A DNA stretch of 13,065 nucleotides from Pirellulales bacterium (GTDB lineage: Bacteria > Planctomycetota > Planctomycetia > Pirellulales > Thermoguttaceae). Position 1 is the stretch's first letter. Each line of letters begins with the position of its first letter. Below are positions 1 through 6,303 of this stretch, piece after piece. Location of the stretch: the NCBI GenBank assembly GCA_030642635.1, contig DAOWNK010000067.1, positions 1 through 13,065 on the forward strand, given 5' to 3'. The notes beneath the pieces were generated by a model. That model was not told where the DNA came from. It ran no database searches and saw nothing but the letters and a program-made list of their open reading frames with translations. The translations under genes were made by a program, and so were the position numbers.

Positions 1-385
1 CAATATCGCTGACGACCGCTTTGGCGCAACTCGATCTCGCCTCCGGGTGAAGCAGGAAACGCCAGATGAATGTTATGCTGTCTACGACACCCTCGGTTCC
101 CAGTTCTGGAAGAATCTCGTCCCGCGCTATCATTCGAGGTGGACCAACACGCGAAAAAATCAATATACGCCCACCGGCATCCACTCACAAGATGAAGGCT
201 GGTGGCAGCCAGGCACGCCGCGGCGCACTAACCATCCGAGTCAGCGGTTGGCGTACCAGACGACGAACTCCCGCACGGGCCAAAAGTTTGGGCTGTCCTT
301 GGATCTGACCTCCACCCCTTGCTCACACGTTGTTGGGAGTCCGCTGGTGGGTTGTATCTGGGACAGAAATAGGGGCCGAAAATGA
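1..385 (+). other. Unassigned left-edge region with a frame open to the edge
   Basis: I recognise no gene here. One plus-strand frame is open from base 2 to a TGA at 383-385, about 127 codons, and could be the C-terminal end of a gene starting outside the window. A GTG at 47 lies in this frame but has no convincing ribosome site, so it need not be a start. The frame's stop overlaps the next start codon by 4 bases (ATGA at 382-385), an arrangement typical of translationally coupled genes. Against this, the predicted protein is rich in Arg, Thr, Trp and Pro, has no recognisable domain, and could be chance open sequence in GC-rich DNA. I saw no better frame on the minus strand. Confidence 0.3.
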
Positions 386-684
386 GCAACACCAAGACAC
401 CGTCACTCACGAAAGAGACACAGCATTTTGCCACGTACATCGCTATGGTAGTTCGCAACGCGATGGAAGATTTCCATTGCGAACACCTGACCGATAAGCA
501 GATGATGGAACTGAATCCGATCGTGCGCAACACAATTTGCACCGCGCTCCATGCGTTTCACAACTACAAACGAGACGAGGAGGCCCGGAAGTTCGTGGAT
601 TTCCAGTTCCGCATGATTCCACGCTACTGGGAAGCGCCGGAGTTGCTCCCGGACTACGTGAGGCTCAGGGAACGGGAAGGATAG
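382..684 (+). CDS. Small conserved-looking hypothetical protein (100 aa)
   Basis: This encodes a soluble protein of 100 residues with no signal peptide or membrane segment. I cannot name a domain. It reads like a compact, largely helical protein: residues 15-70 are rich in Met, His, Glu, Asn and Lys (for example AMVVRNAMEDFHCEHL and ELNPIVRNTICTALHAF), and a Trp/Pro/Tyr-rich tail follows (MIPRYWEAPELLPDYV). The amino-acid composition is far more protein-like than the overlapping frames. The start ATG at 382 has an AGGGG Shine-Dalgarno-like stretch six bases upstream and overlaps the stop of the preceding open frame. The next gene converges from the opposite strand. Similar small proteins with a VVRNAMEDFH-like core seem familiar from planctomycetes, but that is recollection rather than a search result, and the function is unknown. 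Confidence 0.72.
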   Translation: MSNTKTPSLTKETQHFATYIAMVVRNAMEDFHCEHLTDKQMMELNPIVRNTICTALHAFHNYKRDEEARKFVDFQFRMIPRYWEAPELLPDYVRLREREG

Positions 685-796
685 AACGCTTGCTGTGCCA
701 GCAAATGAGGCAGGTGGTCGACAGCCTCGCTGGACTGGTTGGAAACAGCCGGTTGAAGGAAATGTGTCATTACTGTGGGCCATAGTCTGGTTGTTG

Positions 797-1617
797 TCAA
801 CGATGTGTTCCCTCTGCTGATCCACTATCAGATTCTATCTGTAGTACTTGGCTCCACTGTTGCTTGCGCATCGGTAATTCTTTGCTTGACGACTCACTGT
901 CGATCCGCAATTCGACCGCCTTAGGCTGATGCGGCAGAAGTCCCAACTTGGCCAGGCGCCGGCGTATCAAGTCCCGATCCGCGCTCTGGAAGGCGCGGAA
1001 CGGCTCTGCCATAAAATCGTTGCATATCCCCAAAAGCGACAGGGCACACTTCAGCCCTTTAATAGAACTCGATTCGTGATTGCCGACTGTGTAAATGGTC
1101 TCCGCAATGTGCATGACCTTTGCATGCAGTTCGTCGATGCGGTTCAGATCGCGACTTGTTGCCGAGCGATAAAGATCGACGTATAGCTGCGGACACAGGT
1201 TTGCTCCGCCGCAAACGCCTCCGTCTCCACCGCAATGTGTCGAACGTATTCGAGCAGTTCCGACTGGCCGGCCGGGAAATAGTACGGCGCCGCAAGCACG
1301 ACCGCCGAAGCGCCGGTGTCTGCCGCGTAGTGCGCAAGCTTGACCGACTCGACGAACGCAGTGTCGGTTACACCCACCAACACCGGTACGCGATCGGCAA
1401 CCTGTCGACAAACCTGAACGATCAATTCCCTTCGCAGCCGATAACTCAAACTCGGCGCCTCGCCGGTAGTACCCAGTATGAACAGTCCGGAGACGTTGCC
1501 TGCAATTAGGTGTTCAATCAATCGTTCCAGGCCGTCGGTGTCCAACGTATCGCGATCCGACAGCGGAGTAATCATGGGCGCAACAATGCCGCACAGCGGT
1601 TTTGGTAATGTAGTCAT
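797..1617 (-). pseudogene. DHDPS/N-acetylneuraminate lyase family protein, internal deletion plus frameshift
   Basis: This is the remnant of a class I aldolase-type lyase of the DapA/NanA family (TIM barrel, Schiff-base lysine). The ATG is at 1617. Residues 1-130 are a normal family N-terminus: GIVAPMITPL, the LGTTGEAPSLS loop near residues 49-59 with the paired threonines, and APYYFPAG near 110-117. After LLEYVRHIAVE the frame is wrong. The family C-terminus resumes in another frame with GGVCGGANLCPQLYVDLY and KGLKCALSLLGI, ending near LGLLP. Roughly 80 residues are missing between these points, including the segment that carries the catalytic Tyr and the Schiff-base Lys in this family. The C-terminal frame then runs about 40 residues beyond the usual end, to a TGA at 797-799. 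The start overlaps the kinase stop by 4 bases, so it was the last gene of the operon. Its substrate is undetermined; a keto-acid sugar derivative is a reasonable guess from the kinase and symporter. Confidence 0.85.
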
Positions 1618-3302
1618 TTTCTAATCCCCAATCCTAATCCCTGGCCCCTGCCCCCTAGCCCCTGATCCCTAGCCCCTGGCCCCTGGCCCCTAACTACCTC
1701 GACAAGGTCTCTGTAATGTTGATATATTTTATCGTATGCCTTGCGGACGCCACGGTTTGGCTTGACGACCCTTGGTTGGCGTTGCGGCAGGTCCTTTCTT
1801 GGCCCGGCCATTGCACGGACCGCTTGTGAAGCGGAAGCGAAGCCGCCGGCGTTGCGACCGGCGGCAAGGACCCCGAGTACGGCCGCGCCGAGTGCAGGAC
1901 CTTGTTTCGCGGAAGGAACGGTAATCGTTTGCCCAAGCACGTCGGCATATAACTGCACCAGCAATGGATTATGGTGCGGCAGGCCGCCAGTGGCGACGAA
2001 CCGCCGCACGGGCACGCCGCTTTCTCGCAGAATCTCGACGATCCACCGCAACCCAAACGCCGAGGACTCCAACAATGCCCGATACATGTAATGCGGGCCG
2101 TGGTTGAGCGTCAGCCCGGTAAACGCACCGGTGAGCGAACCGTCCATAAGCGGCGTGCGACACCCGTTGAACCAGTCCAGGCAGAGCACCCCGTCGGCGC
2201 CCGGCGATAAGGCATCGGCCTCGCGGCTGAGCCTCTCGAAGTTGCGATGTCCGACCGTCCGTCGCAGCCAATCGAATGCGTCGCCTACGGCCGCCTGGCC
2301 TGTTTCGTAGCCGTACAACCCGGGCAGTATTCCACCATGGACTACTCCGGCCACGCCGGGCACGTACTTTTTCTCGGTCGCATTGAGCATGTGACAACTG
2401 CTTGTGCCCAACACCATGACCAGTGTGCCGGCGCCCGCCACGCCCGCCCCGGGCACCCCGGCGTGTGCGTCGATTGTCGCGGCGCTGACTGGAATTCCCG
2501 GCCGCAGGCCAAGTTTCTTTGCCGATTTCTCGCACAACTCGCCGGCAGACTGACCGGGCGCCAACAACCGCCCCGGCATCTTATCGCGCACAAGGTCGGC
2601 CGTCTTCGGATTCAACGCCTTAAAGAACGCACGCGACGGGTAGCCGTCGGCCCGGCTCCACATGGCCTTGTAACCGGCCTGGCACGTCGAGCGCGGCAGG
2701 TCGTTCGCATCACAGCCGACCAGTCGCCACACGTACCAGTCGCCGCCCTCGACCCAGACTTCCGCTGCGTCGTACACCGCCGGCGCTTCTTCGAGCGTTT
2801 CGAGCACCTTCGGGAAGAACCATTCCAGCCCGATGATTCCGCCGTAGTCGCACAGCCATTTTTCCTTGCGGCCTTTGGCGATTCGGTTGATCCGATCGGT
2901 CTGTCGCTTGGCGGCGTGGTGTTTCCAGAGCTTCGGCCAGGCGTACTTTTCGCCGGTCATTCGTTCCATCATACACAGCGGAGTACCGTCGCCCAGCGCC
3001 GGCAGCATTGTGCAGCTTGTAAAATCCACGCCGATGCCAATCACCGCGCGGCCGTCCAACGCGGCCCGTTTCATCGTTCTGCGAACCGCCTTGGCCGAAC
3101 TGTCGATCCAGTCGATCGGATGTTGCAATGCGAAGTCCGGCGGCAGCTTCTCGCCCGTGCCTGGCAGGGTGTTGATGAGTTGGCCGTGTTTGTACTTGGC
3201 CGTTGCCGAGCCGTGTTCGTTGCCGTCGAGATCGACTATCAGCGCCCTAACCGACTCGGTGCCGAAGTCCAATCCCAGTGCGACGTGTGGTGATGATGGC
3301 AT
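1614..3302 (-). CDS. araB: Ribulokinase (FGGY carbohydrate kinase family)
   Basis: The protein would phosphorylate L-ribulose or a related ketopentose with ATP in the cytoplasm. It is 562 aa, close to the AraB length. The N-terminal FGGY domain starts with the nucleotide-binding motif LGLDFGTESVRALIVD (9-24) and contains GVDFTSCTMLP (91-101), a pattern typical of ribulokinases. The likely catalytic Asp lies in TIDAHAG (near 278). The C-terminal domain has VLGTSSC (297-303), YETGQAAVGD (332-341) and GGLPHHNPLLVQLYADVLG (439-457), all AraB-like. The ATG at 3302 is preceded by GAGGA seven bases upstream. The gene lies 25 bp after the symporter and overlaps the lyase start by 4 bp, so the three form one operon. 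The final residues, about 538-562, are not kinase sequence: they are translated from the heptanucleotide array at 1621-1692. Other FGGY pentulose or pentitol kinases are possible, but AraB is the best match. Confidence 0.9.
   Translation of the reverse strand: MPSSPHVALGLDFGTESVRALIVDLDGNEHGSATAKYKHGQLINTLPGTGEKLPPDFALQHPIDWIDSSAKAVRRTMKRAALDGRAVIGIGVDFTSCTMLPALGDGTPLCMMERMTGEKYAWPKLWKHHAAKRQTDRINRIAKGRKEKWLCDYGGIIGLEWFFPKVLETLEEAPAVYDAAEVWVEGGDWYVWRLVGCDANDLPRSTCQAGYKAMWSRADGYPSRAFFKALNPKTADLVRDKMPGRLLAPGQSAGELCEKSAKKLGLRPGIPVSAATIDAHAGVPGAGVAGAGTLVMVLGTSSCHMLNATEKKYVPGVAGVVHGGILPGLYGYETGQAAVGDAFDWLRRTVGHRNFERLSREADALSPGADGVLCLDWFNGCRTPLMDGSLTGAFTGLTLNHGPHYMYRALLESSAFGLRWIVEILRESGVPVRRFVATGGLPHHNPLLVQLYADVLGQTITVPSAKQGPALGAAVLGVLAAGRNAGGFASASQAVRAMAGPRKDLPQRQPRVVKPNRGVRKAYDKIYQHYRDLVEVVRGQGPGARDQGLGGRGQGLGLGIRK
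1621..1692 (-). repeat. Heptanucleotide tandem array, about 10 units of AGGGGCY
   Basis: On the minus strand the bases form consecutive 7-mers: AGGGGCC, AGGGGCC, AGGGGCT, AGGGATC, AGGGGCT, AGGGGGC, AGGGGCC, AGGGATT, followed by degraded units. The array lies across the 3' end of the kinase gene and abuts the ATG of the lyase. Because 7 is not a multiple of 3, successive units are read in different frames, giving a Gly/Gln/Leu/Arg-rich tail on the kinase. The regular GGG runs could form a G-quadruplex in the minus-strand DNA or its transcript. Heptameric short tandem repeats (STRR) are described in cyanobacteria, and similar arrays between genes seem familiar from planctomycetes. Confidence 0.88.
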
Positions 3303-3327
3303 CTGTCTTTCCTCAATTCTTATGAAA

Positions 3328-4857
3328 TCAGTCGCTTGCGGTTTCGCACTCCCCCGATGCAGTCGGTGGGCTTTTAGCTGTCAATTTTCCAAACCGGCTG
3401 ACCACCAGCCCAACCAACAGTATCGTCAGCGTTCCGACGACTATAATCATGAAGCTATGGAACGGGCTGCGCAGCGGTGCGAGCCGTCCGGTCCACGTCG
3501 GCGAGAACGTCATCCAAACGATCACAAGTATCCCAATCAGCACGCCGGTCGCGGCGGCGGGGTTCTTGGCCCTGCGGGAGATCAAGCCCAACAGAAACAA
3601 GCCCAACATGCCGCCGCTGAAGATGCTGGAGAGTTGCCACCAGGCATCCAACGCGCTTTTGACTTGCATCATGGCCAAGGCCGCAGCAGTACCCAGCACA
3701 CCCCACACCAGCGTCGTGGTATACAGAACACACATCGACTCGCGCCCGCCGGCGCTCGAGCGGAAGTACCGCTTGTAGATGTCGCACAACACCAGCGTTG
3801 CGGAGCTGTTCAGGCTCGAATCGACGCTGCTCATGGCGGCGGCGAAAATCGCGGCAATCAGCAGCCCGACAATGCCGACCGGCAACCGGGTGACAATAAA
3901 GTGCGGGAATACGGTGTCGGGCTTTACAGCAACGTCGGCCGTCCCCGGCAACAAATCCGGCTGGGCCGTGTAAAATGCAAATAGCGCCGTGCCGATGAAA
4001 AACAATACCGCAGAGATGGGCAAGTACAACATCGCACCCAGCCACACGCTCTTGGTCGCCTCGGCGTCGCTGCTTGCAGTAATGTACCGCTGCACGTAGC
4101 TCTGGTCGATCCCGAAATTCTGGAGGTTGATCGTCAGGCCGTAGGCCAACACTACCCAAAAGGTCGGCTCGGCCAACGACGGCCCGAAGCTGCCCAGGCT
4201 GAACTTGCCGTGCTCGGCGGCGATGCGGAATATCTGCCCCGGCCCTTCCGGCATGTCGAGCAGCAACAGCACCATGCAAACCAGCGCACCGACCGTCAGC
4301 ACGATGCTCTGCACCACGTCGGTCCATATTACCGCCTTGATACCGCCCAGCAGCGTGTAAAATGTTACCAGGACCCCTGTTACCAGGATGATGGTCGCCA
4401 CATCCCAGCCGGTCAACGGCGACAGGGCCAGCGCGACCAGGTACATAATCGTGCCCATCCGAGCCAGTTGAGTCAGCAGGTAGCAGATCACTGCGTAGGT
4501 GCGTGCCCAAGCGCCGAAGCGGTGCTCGAGGTGGTTATATGCGGATATTTCGCCGCCGGTGCGGTAAAACGGCACAAAGTATCGCACCGCCAGGAATGCC
4601 GCAACCGGCAACGCCAGGCTGAATACGAACGGGTTCCAGTTGTCGCTATACGCCTTGCCCGGAAGCGCCAAAAAGCTGATGCTGCTGACGTACGTGCCGA
4701 AGATCGACAGTCCCACCGCCCAGCCCGGCAACGACCGACCGGCCGCCATGAATCCTTCGGTGGTGCGGCTGCGGCGCACGAACCAGCAACCGAACCCCAC
4801 CACACCGGCAAGGTAAATCAACAGTACGGCAATATCGATGGTGGGTAGTTGTTGCAA
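3328..4857 (-). CDS. Sodium:solute symporter (SSS family), probable sugar or sugar-acid importer
   Basis: This is an integral inner-membrane protein of 509 aa, a normal length for the SSS (SGLT/PutP/NanT-like) family, with about 13 hydrophobic segments from IAVLLIYLAGVVGFG (9-23) to the end. The family signature is GGIKAVIWTDVVQSIVL (171-187). A second conserved stretch, MSSVDSSLNSSATLVLCDIYKRY (342-364), corresponds to the helix supplying sodium-site serines in SSS transporters. TTEGFMAAGRSLPGW (32-46) is the typical first cytoplasmic loop. No ATG fits the start: the first codon giving a complete first helix is TTG at 4857, with AAGGAAAAGAG upstream as a weak ribosome site. It is the first gene of the symporter-kinase-lyase operon, so it probably imports the sugar the kinase phosphorylates. 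Substrate specificity cannot be read from the sequence. The hairpin element at 4920-5279 lies 62 bp upstream. Confidence 0.9.
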   Translation of the reverse strand: MQQLPTIDIAVLLIYLAGVVGFGCWFVRRSRTTEGFMAAGRSLPGWAVGLSIFGTYVSSISFLALPGKAYSDNWNPFVFSLALPVAAFLAVRYFVPFYRTGGEISAYNHLEHRFGAWARTYAVICYLLTQLARMGTIMYLVALALSPLTGWDVATIILVTGVLVTFYTLLGGIKAVIWTDVVQSIVLTVGALVCMVLLLLDMPEGPGQIFRIAAEHGKFSLGSFGPSLAEPTFWVVLAYGLTINLQNFGIDQSYVQRYITASSDAEATKSVWLGAMLYLPISAVLFFIGTALFAFYTAQPDLLPGTADVAVKPDTVFPHFIVTRLPVGIVGLLIAAIFAAAMSSVDSSLNSSATLVLCDIYKRYFRSSAGGRESMCVLYTTTLVWGVLGTAAALAMMQVKSALDAWWQLSSIFSGGMLGLFLLGLISRRAKNPAAATGVLIGILVIVWMTFSPTWTGRLAPLRSPFHSFMIIVVGTLTILLVGLVVSRFGKLTAKSPPTASGECETASD

Positions 4858-4919
4858 ACCGATATCTCTTTTCCTTGTATCATAGACGCGCTAGTACCAG
4901 CCGAGAAATAACTTAACGT

Positions 4920-5279
4920 GTAACACTTCAGCCATCTGAAATGGGTTCGTAACAAGGGCCGTTTACGGTCCTTTCCGCCGCAGGCGGTATTAGGCCCGGC
5001 ATTTATGCCGGGTGGGATAGTTCGCAAGGAATTTTCACCATTATAATATCAGGTTCAGGCCCGTTTACGGGCCTTCTCGCTGTAGTGGCTTGAGCCAAAA
5101 GAACAGCGAGAAGCCCCGTAAACGGGGCTGAAGTTTTGCTTGAAAGTATGTGGGTGAAAATTTGACCTCGCCAACCCGTCCTAAAGGACGGGCCTAATAC
5201 CGCCTGCGGCGGAAACGCCCGTAAACGGGCGTAATTTAACAGTTTGTGTGAAAACTACTTCAAATGGCTTAAGTATTAC
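4920..5279. repeat. 360-bp nested inverted-repeat element made of small hairpins
   Basis: Outer ends: a 21-nt sequence at 4920-4940 (starting GTAACACTTCAGCCAT) recurs inverted at 5259-5279 with three mismatches. Next inward, 4972-4998 and 5189-5215 are perfect 27-bp inverted copies. At the centre, 5057-5083 and 5103-5129 are 27-bp inverted copies with two mismatches. Each arm is itself built of short hairpins: 4956-4971, 4975-4987, 4995-5012, 5057-5074, 5112-5129, 5175-5192, 5200-5212 and 5215-5232. Five of these are exactly 7-bp stem, 4-nt loop, 7-bp stem, with loop TTTA or TAAA. There is no open reading frame of note and no transposase. It resembles a MITE or a BIME-type extragenic palindrome cluster, and fills nearly all of the gap between the symporter and DUF1559 genes. 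Confidence 0.88.
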
Positions 5280-5320
5280 CCACATTTTATTTTTCGGCCA
5301 CCACTTAGCAAGATCAAAAT

Positions 5321-5340
5321 CGCGCTGGTTAACCACCGCG
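5321..5340 (-). terminator. Possible rho-independent terminator after the DUF1559 gene
   Basis: Five bases past the DUF1559 stop, the minus strand forms a 20-nt palindrome, CGCGG-TGGTTAACCA-GCGCG, with one mismatched pair. It is followed by the T-rich ATTTTGATCTT. The position and polarity fit a terminator for the FG-GAP/DUF1559 unit. The T tract is interrupted and the central TTAA allows only a small loop, so this is a moderate call. Confidence 0.4.
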
Positions 5341-5345
5341 TTGGA

Positions 5346-6278
5346 CTACGGCAGGTCAATCACTTCGTCGCCCGCCATGCTGCCCATGTCTTCGAACACG
5401 CCCGTGTCGACGTTCTCGTCGATAAACCGCACCGAGCCGTCGGCCATTGTAAACTGGGCGCCGCCCGGGTGCTCGCTGCCTGGTGCCTCGAACATCCAGT
5501 TGTTGACTCCACCCGGATTGCTGCCGGCGTCGCGGTCGGTGTCGAACAGGTTGGCCACGCCGCCGGGCGCCCAGCCGTCCAGACTCGTTCCGGCGCCCGG
5601 GCTGTAGGCTCCTGGCTGAAGGTAAAGTCGCTGGAGTTCGCCGACCAAGAGCGTACTTGTAGTTCCGTCGCTGATGTCGGCAAATTTTGTCGTATTGTTT
5701 GCATAGAAGATGCCGCACTCGTTTCTCAAAGGCGGGATGAGCCAGCTACACTGATGGTCGAAAGGTGGATCAGACTGGTTGCCGTTGTCGTAGAAGTAGT
5801 TGCTTTCACCCACGCAGCCGCCGTAATCAGTCCCTCCCTTGGTCCAGTTTTGGAACATGATTTTGACGTCTTTACTTCGCACGTAGTTGCGGCGGCTGGG
5901 ACAGTAGAAGCAAGCAATGTCGGTCTGGGCCACCGCAACGTTGCCCAGCACGTTCTTTGTAAAGTCCCAGTTGTCGAACAGCGCGGCCTGCTCGATGTAA
6001 GGCAGGATTTGCAGCATCCAGCTTTGGCCTTGCGCACCCTCGCTCGCTTCTTGCCAAACGTTTATGTCGGGAGAAATGAATCCGGGTGGAAACACCCTGT
6101 GAACCGACGCGTAGTTGTGCAACGCCAGGCCCAACTGCTTGAGATTGTTGGCGCACTGCATTCGTCGCGCGGCTTCCCGGGCAGCCTGAACCGCCGGTAG
6201 CAACAACGCGATCAGAATGCCGATGATCGCAATCACCACCAAAAGCTCTACGAGCGTGAAGCCGCGAAACCTTCGCAT
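5346..6278 (-). CDS. DUF1559 protein with type IV pilin-like N-terminus
   Basis: A 310-residue protein of the DUF1559 family, which is greatly expanded in planctomycetes and probably surface- or pseudopilus-associated; the exact role is unknown. The N-terminus is a class III prepilin signal: MRRFRG, then FTLVELLVVIAIIG, with cleavage expected after G6 and methylation of the new F7, and a Glu five residues after the cleavage. A membrane helix runs to about residue 28, followed by the family stretch AAREAARRMQCANNLKQLGLALHNY. Near the C-terminus is the H-X9-DG motif, His270 to Asp280-Gly281, within EHPGGAQFTMADGSVRFID. I place the start at 6278, not at an ATG 48 bases upstream, because AAAGGAG lies about nine bases before it and the pilin signal begins there. 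The FG-GAP gene ends 25 bp upstream on the same strand, so the two are probably co-transcribed. Confidence 0.95.
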   Translation of the reverse strand: MRRFRGFTLVELLVVIAIIGILIALLLPAVQAAREAARRMQCANNLKQLGLALHNYASVHRVFPPGFISPDINVWQEASEGAQGQSWMLQILPYIEQAALFDNWDFTKNVLGNVAVAQTDIACFYCPSRRNYVRSKDVKIMFQNWTKGGTDYGGCVGESNYFYDNGNQSDPPFDHQCSWLIPPLRNECGIFYANNTTKFADISDGTTSTLLVGELQRLYLQPGAYSPGAGTSLDGWAPGGVANLFDTDRDAGSNPGGVNNWMFEAPGSEHPGGAQFTMADGSVRFIDENVDTGVFEDMGSMAGDEVIDLP

Positions 6279-6303
6279 CGTATTGCTCTCCTTTGCCGGG
6301 CCG

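Noticed and set aside
2247..3293. Long plus-strand open frame (348 codons) opposite the ribulokinase gene
   Set aside because: It is antisense to a clear AraB coding sequence, has no recognisable domain, and is Arg/His/Ala-rich as expected for a mirror frame in GC-rich DNA.
2866..3984. Plus-strand open frame spanning the kinase/symporter junction
   Set aside because: It is antisense to two well-supported genes and its composition is low-complexity (Gln/His/Arg-rich).
4879..4884. TATGAT as a -10 promoter box for the symporter
   Set aside because: No acceptable -35 sequence lies 16-18 bases upstream on the minus strand, so a promoter cannot be supported from sequence alone.
4818..5027. Short minus-strand frame with an ATG start across the symporter leader
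   Set aside because: It lies in the hairpin element and overlaps the symporter start out of frame; no domain or usable ribosome site.
4956..5232. Possible CRISPR array in the hairpin cluster
   Set aside because: The repeated units are inverted and differ in stem sequence, spacing is irregular, and there are no identical direct repeats with unique spacers.
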